DNA from: Pseudomonas sp. R28(2017)
GTDB lineage: Bacteria; Pseudomonadota; Gammaproteobacteria; Pseudomonadales; Pseudomonadaceae
Length of the DNA: 64,000 nt
Reading direction: 5' to 3'
NCBI RefSeq assembly: GCF_002112505.1
Contig: NZ_NEHW01000010.1
Location: 62,001 to 126,000 of the forward strand
Program-made: the position numbers and the translations under genes
The notes under the pieces: model-generated
Seen by the model: the letters and a program-made list of their open reading frames with translations, nothing else
The model's database searches: none
What the model was told of the DNA's origin: nothing
Shown: positions 37,110 to 45,210 of the stretch, one piece after another
Position numbering within the stretch: the first letter of the stretch is position 1
Layout of the letters: each line of letters starts with the position of its first letter

Positions 37110-37168
37110 CCTCCAGCCCCTGTTGCCGGATGACCGGTCATAGGGGCTGTACTGAAAAGCTAGAAAAA
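37035..37168. repeat. Direct repeat copy A (3' end of DUF3077 gene plus terminator)
   Basis: About 134 bp matching 38828-38962 in the same orientation. Of the 75 coding bases only one differs (GCG/GCA); the non-coding half is more diverged. Each copy ends exactly at the 3' end of a minus-strand immunity-type gene. Confidence 0.93.
37114..37149. terminator. Bidirectional hairpin, copy A
   Basis: CAGCCCCT (37114-37121) and AGGGGCTG (37142-37149), with an inner CCGG-ATGA-CCGG stem. It lies between the DUF3077 gene and the convergent SMI1 gene. Confidence 0.6.
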
Positions 37169-37648
37169 ATCGACCTCGTCTTCATCCACGAGCGATGAAA
37201 TGAATGCTTCGAACGAAACCGACAGAGATTTTTGCGCATTGACGTGATTGAGGCACATTGCGATATCGGGTTGAAAGACATCGACCGCAAAGTAGATAAC
37301 CCTTCCCGAGTGCTTATCGAGGCAGATGAAATTGTTTGCCACGCAATTGGCAAAGGGCACCAGATGCGGGGGGATTACATCCCTCTGAACCATCCGCTGG
37401 TAGCAACCTCCGATGTACCGGGTTTCGCTACTGTCGGTCGCTCCCACAGACGCGATGCTCTTGAACCGGCGGATGATGATGGGTTCGTAATTCTCATCCT
37501 CAGCCCAGGCAGCCAGGTTTGGGGAGCCGCCATTGAAGTTGAGATAGAGCGCCTTGAAGTCGCCCGGAAACTGATACCCGACAGCAGTCTCAAGCGCAGA
37601 GAAATCTGATTCAGTGATAGGCGCGTCTGATTTCAAAAGCCTGTACAA
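37160..37648 (-). CDS. SMI1/KNR4 (SUKH) family protein, putative immunity protein
   Basis: 162 aa starting at TTG 37648 with GGGGGT about 5 nt upstream; no ATG fits. SUKH-type features: ITESDFSALETAVGYQFPGDFKALYLNFNGGSPN (~11-44) and VPFANCVANNFICLDKHSGRVIYF (~97-120). The family neutralises contact-dependent or Rhs toxins in the cytoplasm. No intact cognate toxin lies upstream, so it may be an orphan immunity gene kept after toxin exchange. AT-rich relative to flanking core genes. Confidence 0.8.
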   Translation of the reverse strand: MYRLLKSDAPITESDFSALETAVGYQFPGDFKALYLNFNGGSPNLAAWAEDENYEPIIIRRFKSIASVGATDSSETRYIGGCYQRMVQRDVIPPHLVPFANCVANNFICLDKHSGRVIYFAVDVFQPDIAMCLNHVNAQKSLSVSFEAFISSLVDEDEVDFF

Positions 37649-37737
37649 ACTTACCCCCTACTAACAGTCGAAAAAAGAGGTGCGCCACTGCCGCACCTCA
37701 ACAATCAGAGAGCGCACATCAAAATTAAAGCTTTATC

Positions 37738-38052
37738 CTAGAACTCTAGGAAAGCATCATTCTCAAAATAATACTTGAACGCCTCAAAATGGTCTTCAAC
37801 TGTAGCCTTTGGCAATTGCTGATTCGTATACTCAATCACATCCTGTATCATAGGGGTGTCCAACGTTTCAATCCATCCTTCACTCGCCACCTGAGGAGGA
37901 AGATAATCAGTTGAATCTGGAGGAAAGTCACGACTATCGAGTGAGAATGCCCCCCTTGTATCCAAGGTCCAATTTGAATTTGGAAGATAGAACCAAGAAT
38001 CTGGCATCTTGTCCAGACCCTCTAAAACCTCTCGTATACTATATGTTTTCAT
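37738..38052 (-). CDS. Small protein, possible immunity factor
   Basis: 104 aa from ATG 38052, chosen for AAGGTG 5 nt upstream (an in-frame GTG lies at 38058). Sequence MKTYSIREVLEGLDKMPDSWFYLPNSNWTL...; acidic, no signal peptide. The pattern vaguely recalls DUF7716-type proteins found beside polymorphic toxins. It is AT-rich and lies among immunity genes. Function is inferred from neighbourhood only. Confidence 0.6.
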   Translation of the reverse strand: MKTYSIREVLEGLDKMPDSWFYLPNSNWTLDTRGAFSLDSRDFPPDSTDYLPPQVASEGWIETLDTPMIQDVIEYTNQQLPKATVEDHFEAFKYYFENDAFLEF

Positions 38053-38142
38053 AATCACCTTAACATGACGTACTTTGCAACTTTTTTAAATCCACCCTTC
38101 TGGTTCGGGTGTAAGCTATTCTGCACTGGCCCTTTCGCCTGA

Positions 38143-38822
38143 TGCTGCGCCCTTGGGATAAGGTTCCGTGGTTGGCGAAACCAGGGCACATTCGATCAGA
38201 TGCTCAAACGCTTGCACCTGAGATTTAATGAGCAAGGCTTGATCGATTTGCAAACCTGGATGATCGACTCAACTGCTGTACGCGCAACCCGAGCCTCTTC
38301 TGGTGCCGGGAAAAAAGGGGGCCTGACGAGCCTGCCGATCACGCTCTAGGTCGCAGTCGGGGTGGCCTGACAACCAAAATCCACATGCTCTGCGATGCCA
38401 ACGGGACACCGTTGCGCTTCCTTCTCTCTGGCGGTCAAGCCAGTGACATCAGCTACGCACAACCACTGTTGGACGAAGTCAGCATGCCATCAAGCCAACG
38501 TGGCCGCCCACGTAAACGCTGCAAGTGGTTGCTTGCCGACAAGGGCTATGACGCCGAAGCGCTGCGCCGCTACTGCGACCAATATCGAGTGCAGCCCGTC
38601 ATTCCGATGCGCTCGATGAAGCGCAAGCCCAAGCCTGGCTTACCCAGACTGTTTGATCGGCCCAAATATCGACAGCGCAACATCATCGAACGCATGTTTG
38701 GCTGGCTGAAAGAGAACCGCCGGATAGTGACACGCTTCGACAAGCTCGCGAGAAGCTATGCCGCCACGGTCTCGCTAGCTTGTTCCATGCGGTGTTTGCG
38801 ACATCTCTTTTCGTACAGAGCC
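38143..38822 (+). mobile_element. Partial IS5-family (IS427-type) insertion sequence
   Basis: The right end is preserved: CTCTTTTCGTACAGAGCC (38805-38822) has the form of the terminal repeat and is followed by TA, the usual target dinucleotide. No matching left repeat (GGCTCTGTACG...) is found before 38143. The transposase stop codon TAG is made by this junction. Beyond it the DUF3077 fragment of copy B begins. Confidence 0.75.
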
Positions 38823-38825
38823 TAG
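38143..38825 (+). pseudogene. IS5-family transposase remnant, 5'-truncated
   Basis: Two frames joined at an A6G4 run (38311-38320). The first (38143-38316) reads ...FDQMLKRLHLRFNEQGLIDLQTW then MIDSTAVRA; after a -1 shift the second continues GPDEPADHALGRSRGGLTTKIHM... to 38825. DDE residues are visible (Asp in MIDS, Asp in LLADKGYD, Glu in IIERMFGWLKENRR). The A6G site is typical of programmed frameshifting in IS427-type members, so the shift may be original. The N-terminal ~60 residues and the left end are missing, so the element is dead. Confidence 0.85.
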
Positions 38826-38827
38826 GT

Positions 38828-38962
38828 GCAGCGGATTACCTGATCGCCCTGGCCAAGGCACTGATGAATGAAATCGAGCTGACCAAGAACAGGCTGCGTT
38901 GAACTCCAGCCCCGATTGCCGACTGACTGGCGATAGGGGCTGAACTGAACAGCTAGAAGAAA
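38828..38962. repeat. Direct repeat copy B (truncated DUF3077 3' end)
   Basis: Second copy of the segment at 37035-37168. It contains only the last 25 codons of a DUF3077 gene, cut off by the IS right end at 38822-38827, so it is a gene relic. It is followed immediately by the 3' end of a second immunity-type gene on the minus strand. Confidence 0.93.
38907..38942. terminator. Bidirectional hairpin, copy B
   Basis: CAGCCCC (38907-38913) with GGGGCTG (38936-38942): the same terminator-like hairpin as in copy A, preserved although the loop sequence has diverged. Confidence 0.55.
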
Positions 38963-38964
38963 AC

Positions 38965-39399
38965 TCAGCGCAACCCGAAATAGAACTCGAGAAAATCGTT
39001 GAAACTCTTCCATTGAGGGTGCAAACCTCCCGCCTTGAAGGCTTCTAAATCAGCGCCAAGAGAAATCTCCACTACCTCTCCCGTTTTGAGATTATAAAAA
39101 TATCCACCCTCACCCTCGAAACTATCCAACGGTATATATTCAACGCTCAACCCAAGAGTACGATGAGTGCGCTGCAAGGCGAGATCAAACTTGGTATTCT
39201 TAGAAAACCAACCCAACTGATAAAGCTCGTGCCCACTCGATGAAAAGGTTGGACCATCTTCTGCATGCAAATAAAATTCGGCACAATCCGAACTTAAGTC
39301 AACGCCCAGCTTAACCAACTCACTTTCGTATTCAGGACTGGCGTCATCATACCACCAGCCTTTCTGACGACAAAAATCTTTAACTTTATCAGACAACAT
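38965..39399 (-). CDS. SMI1/KNR4-like putative immunity protein
   Basis: 144 aa from ATG 39399 (AGGTGAT 6 nt upstream). MLSDKVKDFCRQKGWWYDDASPEYESELVKLGVDL...; the segment DGPTFSSSGHELYQLGWF and the C-terminal FKAGGLHPQWKSFNDFLEFYFGLR fit SUKH/SMI1-type immunity proteins. It lies 21 bp downstream of a broken LHH-nuclease toxin on the same strand and is its likely cognate immunity gene. AT-rich. Confidence 0.75.
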   Translation of the reverse strand: MLSDKVKDFCRQKGWWYDDASPEYESELVKLGVDLSSDCAEFYLHAEDGPTFSSSGHELYQLGWFSKNTKFDLALQRTHRTLGLSVEYIPLDSFEGEGGYFYNLKTGEVVEISLGADLEAFKAGGLHPQWKSFNDFLEFYFGLR

Positions 39400-39420
39400 A
39401 GCTATCACCTGCAACCTAAC

Positions 39421-39868
39421 TTACTTGAACGAATATCTTTTTTCAGCCTGCGCTCTCGACTTCCAATAGGTTTCTCTATCCAGTTTAAACACATCGCGAT
39501 CAACTGGATTATGTGGATGCTGCCCTGGCAAATGAGGGTGAAGCGCGCTTGTCCGACCATACGCCTGATGCGTATCCACTGACAATTCAAAAAACGATCC
39601 AAGAGCATTCTGCTTGGAGTGATGCAGATTGAGTTGAGAATAGCTACCATTTTCAGCACGAAAGGATTTTTACCTTCAGAGGCCAAGTCGAGATTCGTTT
39701 TCACCCCGTCACGCGTATTAATAGGCAAGTCCCAATCAATTTTCTGCTGAAAAACAGTATGAGTACTGCCTGAAGGAGCCGTAAACGTGGAGCTAGTGAA
39801 AGCAGGTAGTGACCGCTCTCGGTGCACGCCAGGTACACCTGTTCGTGGGGTTGTCGATGCGCTCGGCA
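39421..39868 (-). pseudogene. Orphan polymorphic toxin tip (LHH-type nuclease), frameshifted
   Basis: Reads from an Rhs-core scrap (PHEQVYLACTESGHYL, ~39801-39850) into a toxin tip. First frame: TAPSGSTHTVFQQKIDWDLP...NTRDGVKTNLDLASEGKNPFVL. After a one-base shift near 39647-39662 it continues ENGSYSQLNLHHSKQNALG..., TSALHPHLPGQHPHNPVDRD... to a stop at 39421. LNLHH plus LHPHLPGQHPH is the LHH/HNH (Endo VII-like) nuclease pattern. There is no start codon with a ribosome site and the frame is broken, so it is not functional as read. A typical displaced toxin-immunity cassette with the gene at 38965. Confidence 0.75.
39801..39868 (-). repeat. Scrap of Rhs core homologous to the main rhs gene
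   Basis: About 68 bp, roughly 80% identical by eye to 44077-44145 inside the large rhs gene and in the same orientation. It encodes NPHEQVYL-type core residues. The divergence suggests it came from a different rhs allele, not from a recent duplication. Confidence 0.75.
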
Positions 39869-40204
39869 GTGTAATCCGTAGAAAATATTGTCCCCACCAA
39901 CACCCCCAGCAGAGCCAACAAAATATTGGCTCTTAAAAACAGATCCTATACAATCAAAACCTAAAAACCACTTCCTTATGAGCACCCACACAAGAAACAA
40001 GAGCTTCTTAACAAGGTAGAACTAGCTATAAGCACTAATATGACTGAGTGACTCGCCCCACAAGAACCAGCGAATTATAAATAGTAATAAACAGTGGCGG
40101 TCAATCAGATTAATCCGCCACCCATACAACTTGTTAAAGAGCGCCTACCCCTTCAGCACTGCACGAGCGCCACCCAACTCACATACACTTCCTCCAGGAG
40201 AAAC
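39869..40204. other. AT-rich gap between orphan toxin and rhs immunity gene
   Basis: About 336 bp. I see no gene with a ribosome site. An open frame on the minus strand (to 40000) runs through hydrophobic stretches into the Rhs scrap but has no recognisable family. Base composition is clearly below that of the core genome. Probably decayed recombination debris. Confidence 0.5.
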
Positions 40205-40801
40205 TCAACCATAGAAATAGTCAACGAACCGATCTGTATTCTCACCGCCTAGAACTGGACCGATCTCATCTTGAAGTCTAGTCAGAAATGCATCACTAAC
40301 ACCATCATCATCAGAAAGATCAAATATATTGAACTCCCCATAAACGACATCTATCATCTTAGACAGCGCGAGTATGAAATCAGCTAACGAATCAGCGACC
40401 TGAAATGGCGCTACAACGTCGTAGCTCGCGTACACCGGCGTTTGATCGACATCCGTAACAGCAATGATAGGTTTACCCCCACCATTATCATCCATAATGA
40501 CCAAGTCTTGGACTGGCCATTCATCACTCAGTACTGCTCCACTTGCGGCATTGATCCAGCGATAACCAAACTGCCCCTTCTGCAACGACGCAATATCAAA
40601 CAACTTTAGAGGTGTAAGCCCTGTTTCAATTTTCACCCCAACAGGTTCGTATTCATTGAAGAGAAAATCAACCTCGGCGGACCTGGGCAATTCTGTCGGC
40701 CAGCGGACCGCTACATCTTTAGACGCAACAAATCGCCCAGTAATCTGATATTTATCATGCACTAAGCGTAATGCTTTCAGTGCTTTTTCAATATCACTCA
40801 T
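40205..40801 (-). CDS. Putative immunity protein for the Rhs toxin
   Basis: 198 aa from ATG 40801 with a strong GGAGG site. It is acidic, with no signal peptide: MSDIEKALKALRLVHDKYQIT...RSAEVDFLFNEYEPVGVKIETGLTPLKLFDIASLQKGQFGY. The pattern fits SUKH/SMI1-like immunity proteins. It starts 15 nt after the rhs stop on the same strand, the standard place for the immunity partner, and shares the AT-rich composition of the toxin tip. Confidence 0.78.
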   Translation of the reverse strand: MSDIEKALKALRLVHDKYQITGRFVASKDVAVRWPTELPRSAEVDFLFNEYEPVGVKIETGLTPLKLFDIASLQKGQFGYRWINAASGAVLSDEWPVQDLVIMDDNGGGKPIIAVTDVDQTPVYASYDVVAPFQVADSLADFILALSKMIDVVYGEFNIFDLSDDDGVSDAFLTRLQDEIGPVLGGENTDRFVDYFYG

Positions 40802-40816
40802 GTCATCCTCCAATAT

Positions 40817-43800
40817 TTATCCGCAAGAACTTTTCCCTGCGCTTTTGACCCGATCAATTAAGCGTCCCTTTCCAGCGTTTTTGTAATTTCCTCTATGCCC
40901 TTGATCGGCATTGAGGTGCTCATCGATACCGCTTGGGTGATTTGCATTTTGTAAAAATACTATATTTCTCGGGTCACCCTTCCAAGCCGCACCTAATTTA
41001 CCGTTACCCTCAACACTGTTTATATGGTGCCCCGTATAGCCAGCCTCAGACATTACGGAAGATAACTTCGCATTATTTCGAACACTCATTATCGTCTCCC
41101 TTTCTGCTGCAGTCCAATTTCTCGAACCACCACCGCTTTCAACGAGTATTCGTTCCTGCCCCCATGCCCGACTGATTGCGGTGCTACGTGCACCAGGCGC
41201 GGGAGCAATTGAGCCTCTTGGCTTGTATCGCACCAAATCTTCCGGGCTAAGGCCGAAAGGGTCTACCCAATTTATAGAATTTAAAGCATATTGGTATAAA
41301 TTATTTCCACCCTGCAGTCCAATTGGGTCCTGCGTGACAAACCTGCCAAGGTCTGGGCAATAAAAACGGAAAGTGTTGTAGTGTAGTCCTGTTTCACCAT
41401 CAAAGTACTGACCTTGGAATCGCAAGTTTTGTTCGACTTCACTAGCGGCGAGCTGCTCTATTGCCCCCCACGAACGATACGTCGCCTGCCAAACGATCTT
41501 GCCATCGCTATCCGTCAACTCCAGTGGCGTACCTAGCTGATCCGTATGGAAGTAGTAGAGTTTCTGTTCTTCACCTTCTGCCTGATCAACCCGCGCCAGC
41601 GGCGCATAGCTACCCGGTTCATACAGGTACAAGATGCTCTGCCCTGGAGTATCTTCCTGCAGCATCCTCAAACCTTGCCACAGGAAGCGCTTCTGCTCGA
41701 CCTGACCATTGATCACAGCCTGTTTAGCCACCCGCCGCCCAAGGCTGTCGTACCGGTACTGCCCCGTACTCTCCAGCCTGCCATTGACGTACGTTTCCGC
41801 CCGCACCAGCCGGTTCTCGCAGTCATAGGCAAAGTGTTGCAGTTTGCTGTGCCCCGAACACTTCTCGACCAGATTGCCCCAGGGGTCATAGCGGTACTCC
41901 TGATCTCGCCAATGGGTGATCCGGTTGTCCTTGAACTTGGCAAACTGTCGGGCATTGAAGTCCAGGCGATTCGCGGCTGCGTCGTAGCGAAACTCTTCGC
42001 TGCCCACCAGCGAGCCGGTATCGCGGCTGCGCAACTGCCCATTGGCTTCATACTCGTACTTGACCTCGCCACGCAGCTTGTCGAGCGTGCGTACCAGCTC
42101 ACCCGCCGGGTCGTACTGGTAACGGCGGTGAATCGGGTTGTAGGCATGCTCCACCAACAACGAGGTATTGATGCCGGTGTTGTGAATCTGCGAGAGCTTG
42201 TCGGCGGGCAGCATCGAGGCGTACTGCCAGGCCTTGCGCCCCATGGCGTCGTAACCAAAGCAACTGGTGAGCTTGCCTTGGGTGCGGTAGACCTCGCGGT
42301 GCAGGTCGTCGCGCTCCATGTCGCTGATCACCTGGCCATCCAGATTCAACTGGTGCAGGTGCCCGCTGCCGTAATACAGGTGATTGACCTTGCGGCCATC
42401 CGGCAGCGTCAGCGTGGTCAGATTGCTGAGCGGATCGTACTCGTAGCCCAGCGTGCCATCGGGCGTGATTTCTTGCGTCAGCCGGCCCAGCACATCGTAG
42501 GTGTATTCCAGCTTTTCTTCGGTCACCCCGAGTTGCTTGGCGAGGCCACTCGGTTGCCGCTCGATGCTCAGCAGGCGATCGCCTTCGTCATACGCGAAAG
42601 TCTGGCGCGCATCGCGGTTGATCTTGGCAACCAGTCGGCCAATGGCATCACGCTCGAACAGCGTATGCCGCTCCGGCCGCTCGGCATTTTCGCCATACCC
42701 AATCTCATCCAGCCGGGTGAGATGGCCACCGGCGTTGTAGCCGAATCGCCGGGTCAGGTTATCCACCCGCACTTCTTCGCTCAGCCGGTCCGAAGCGTCA
42801 TAGGCGAAGCGGTAGTTGCCGCCGTTTTCGTTGACCAGTTCAGTCAGGCGCAGGGCCTTGTCGTACTGGTAAAGGATCATCCCCCCTTTTGGGTCCCGGC
42901 GATTGCTCGGCAAACCACGGGAGGTGCGCAGCAATCGGGTGGTATGCCCCTTGCCATCGGTGTAATCAAGCACCTGGCCAAGGGTGTTGTAGGTGAAGGT
43001 TTCCGTGCTGCCATCCGGATGGTTGATGCGCAGCACTTCACCATCCGGCTTACGCTCCAGTGAGGTGGTCTGGTTCAGCGCATCGGTCACCGCCACCAGG
43101 TGCTGACGTTCGTCATAGCGGTAGTAGGTGCTCTTGCCCGAGCAGTCCTGATAACGCTCGACCTGGGCCAGGGCGTTCCACCACAGGTACTTGGACTTGT
43201 AGGTCGAATCGATGATGGTGTGCGGCAGGCCATCGTCGCTGTTGAGGTACTCGGTCATCTGGCCTAGGGCATCGAATTCGGCGAGCAGGCTGCCCTTGTC
43301 GTCGTAGCGCGCGCGCCAGATGCTGCCATCCGGGTAGCTGACCTTGGTCACCAAGGTTGTCAGGTGGTGATGCTCGTACTGAATCTTGCGCCCCAGCGGG
43401 TCGGTTTCTTCGAGCAGACGGCTGAACTCGTCGTACTTGAAAACGAGGCGGTTACTGTCCGGCAAGTCGAGGCCGACCATGTTGCCGTTTTCGTCCAGCT
43501 CGATGGCATAGCGTTCGCCACCGTAGTCCCGACTGGCGATGACGCGGTGGTCGGCGTTGTACTGCACTTCCAGTTCGCGACCGAGCACGTCGGTGGCCCA
43601 GCTGGTGCGGGCGTCGAGGTCGTAGCGGAAATGGTAGTGCTCGCCATCGCTGGTCCAGTGCTCGACCACGCGTGGTTGGCCGCCCTGGGTTTCCCAGCGG
43701 TATTCGCACATCAGGCCCAAGGCATTGGTGTGCTTGGTCATGACGCCATCGGCATACGTGAAGCTGCGCACGGTGTCGCCATTGCGGTTGATCACCGCGC

Positions 43801-45073
43801 TCAGCTGGCCGTGTTCGTCGTAGCGGTACTGGGTGAGGGTTTCGACGGCCTGGTTGTCGACCACGCGCCTGATGTCGGTCAGGCGGCCCAGCGGGTTGTC
43901 GTAGTGCAGGTGCACGCGGGTGCCGCCAGTAGCGCTGATGTCGGTCAGGGTGCCGTCGGGCGTGCGAGTGAAGTGCAGGAAATGCCCGAAGACGTTTTCG
44001 ATGCGCTGCAGCGGCACTTCGGTGTTCGTGTCGGGCACTTCGCCGAAATAGAAGAACAGGTTGTCGAGGGTTTGCAGCAGGTAGTGACCACCGTCGGTGC
44101 AGACCAGATACACCTGCTCGTGCGGATTGTAGATGCGCTCGCCCGGCTGCAAGGTGACGAAAGGGATCTTACGGCCTTGGTTATCGCTCAGGTAGATGAA
44201 GCTGCCGGAGCGGCGCAGGCTCTGTTCCCATGGCAGCACCCAGCCACGGCCTAATACGCTGTCGACCGTCAGGTCGCTGGCATAGAATCGCGACCACTCG
44301 ATCGGCATCAGGCCGGGCAAGCTGAAGTCGACTTCATCAGGGATCAGCTTGCGGCCAGTGGTGAGATCCACCGGGTTGCCCGCCAAGCCGCCCAACACCC
44401 TGCGGGCCACCGGTTCGACCAGATAGCGGGAGACCACTTCGCCAGCGACGAAGCCGGCCGTGAACCTCATTGCACAAGGGAGGGCGGCCTTCATGCCGGC
44501 CTGGGTTCCCATCTTGAGCACACCGGCAACGCCAGCGGCTGCGCCTGCAATCGCCATCAGCACATCCACGGTGGTGCGCAGCCATTGCGGGATCTCGTCG
44601 TCCACCGGCAGGTAACGGTAAGTGCCACCGCCAATGAAGACGTTGTTCGAACCACCGGAGAGGGTCGCGCCGCAGGTCAGCTTGTCGCCCTTGCGGGCAG
44701 CGGCCACGCCGTTGATGAAAACGTTGGTCGAGCCTTCGGCGATCTGCACTGGCCCCGGGTGTTTGTCGCAGGCACCGATGCTTTTTTCGACCCGGGCAGC
44801 CTTGCGGCTGTTGATGAAGACGTTGGGTGAGGCAGTCATGATCGTCCCTGAGGGGGACTGGAACAGACTGCCTAACGCCTCGCCGGCAGCGGTCAGCAAG
44901 CTGCCCCCGACACCCGCCGCGAGGCCGGCCAGCAAGCCAACACCGAACCCGCAGGTGAATGTGGCAATGGCCACTGTCGCCACCAGCGCGATGCCCAAGG
45001 CAGCGCCCAGCAGGAAACCGCCCAATGCGCCTGTATGTGAAATTTCGTCGCCGAACCTGGCTGCTTCGAACAT
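40817..45073 (-). CDS. rhs: PAAR-Rhs effector with GHH-type nuclease tip
   Basis: 1418 aa. Residues ~17-60 are hydrophobic membrane segments. A PAAR-like region follows (TASPNVFINSRKAARVEK... NVFIGGGTYRYLPVDDEIPQWL, ~80-165), with another hydrophobic stretch (~170-225). The YD-repeat shell then runs to the core end QDPIGLQGGNNLYQYALNS...DPFGL (~1271-1275). The last 143 residues form the tip: WTAAERETIM, then GYTGHHINSV (GHH ~1348-1350) and DPRNIVFLQ...HGN-like GHRGNY, a GHH/HNH nuclease toxin. Expected to ride on a T6SS VgrG spike; none is encoded here. CAGGAG precedes the ATG. Confidence 0.9.
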   Translation of the reverse strand: MFEAARFGDEISHTGALGGFLLGAALGIALVATVAIATFTCGFGVGLLAGLAAGVGGSLLTAAGEALGSLFQSPSGTIMTASPNVFINSRKAARVEKSIGACDKHPGPVQIAEGSTNVFINGVAAARKGDKLTCGATLSGGSNNVFIGGGTYRYLPVDDEIPQWLRTTVDVLMAIAGAAAGVAGVLKMGTQAGMKAALPCAMRFTAGFVAGEVVSRYLVEPVARRVLGGLAGNPVDLTTGRKLIPDEVDFSLPGLMPIEWSRFYASDLTVDSVLGRGWVLPWEQSLRRSGSFIYLSDNQGRKIPFVTLQPGERIYNPHEQVYLVCTDGGHYLLQTLDNLFFYFGEVPDTNTEVPLQRIENVFGHFLHFTRTPDGTLTDISATGGTRVHLHYDNPLGRLTDIRRVVDNQAVETLTQYRYDEHGQLSAVINRNGDTVRSFTYADGVMTKHTNALGLMCEYRWETQGGQPRVVEHWTSDGEHYHFRYDLDARTSWATDVLGRELEVQYNADHRVIASRDYGGERYAIELDENGNMVGLDLPDSNRLVFKYDEFSRLLEETDPLGRKIQYEHHHLTTLVTKVSYPDGSIWRARYDDKGSLLAEFDALGQMTEYLNSDDGLPHTIIDSTYKSKYLWWNALAQVERYQDCSGKSTYYRYDERQHLVAVTDALNQTTSLERKPDGEVLRINHPDGSTETFTYNTLGQVLDYTDGKGHTTRLLRTSRGLPSNRRDPKGGMILYQYDKALRLTELVNENGGNYRFAYDASDRLSEEVRVDNLTRRFGYNAGGHLTRLDEIGYGENAERPERHTLFERDAIGRLVAKINRDARQTFAYDEGDRLLSIERQPSGLAKQLGVTEEKLEYTYDVLGRLTQEITPDGTLGYEYDPLSNLTTLTLPDGRKVNHLYYGSGHLHQLNLDGQVISDMERDDLHREVYRTQGKLTSCFGYDAMGRKAWQYASMLPADKLSQIHNTGINTSLLVEHAYNPIHRRYQYDPAGELVRTLDKLRGEVKYEYEANGQLRSRDTGSLVGSEEFRYDAAANRLDFNARQFAKFKDNRITHWRDQEYRYDPWGNLVEKCSGHSKLQHFAYDCENRLVRAETYVNGRLESTGQYRYDSLGRRVAKQAVINGQVEQKRFLWQGLRMLQEDTPGQSILYLYEPGSYAPLARVDQAEGEEQKLYYFHTDQLGTPLELTDSDGKIVWQATYRSWGAIEQLAASEVEQNLRFQGQYFDGETGLHYNTFRFYCPDLGRFVTQDPIGLQGGNNLYQYALNSINWVDPFGLSPEDLVRYKPRGSIAPAPGARSTAISRAWGQERILVESGGGSRNWTAAERETIMSVRNNAKLSSVMSEAGYTGHHINSVEGNGKLGAAWKGDPRNIVFLQNANHPSGIDEHLNADQGHRGNYKNAGKGRLIDRVKSAGKSSCG

Positions 45074-45078
45074 GAGGG

Positions 45079-45150
45079 TTACTCCTGTTCGCCAGAGACG
45101 GGATAGCCTGCGACCGGGTCGCGTCGATCCATGTACATCAGCATCTCCAT
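45079..45150 (-). CDS. Possible 23-codon leader peptide of rhs
   Basis: Short frame MEMLMYMDRRDPVAGYPV... whose last codons contain the rhs ribosome site (CAGGAG) and whose stop lies 5 nt before the rhs ATG, allowing translational coupling. It has no recognisable family and no strong ribosome site of its own. It may equally be the residue of a longer upstream gene, such as a chaperone. Confidence 0.3.
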   Translation of the reverse strand: MEMLMYMDRRDPVAGYPVSGEQE

Positions 45151-45210
45151 GAAATGCACGGTGAATATCTCAATCCAATTGCCGTGTGATCATCCGTGAA
45201 AGGCGCTGAG

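Noticed and set aside
40148..40204. In-frame continuation beyond the stop of the rhs immunity gene
   Set aside because: The frame stays open for 19 codons after the stop, but there is no family match and a gene-length argument is lacking; most likely chance.
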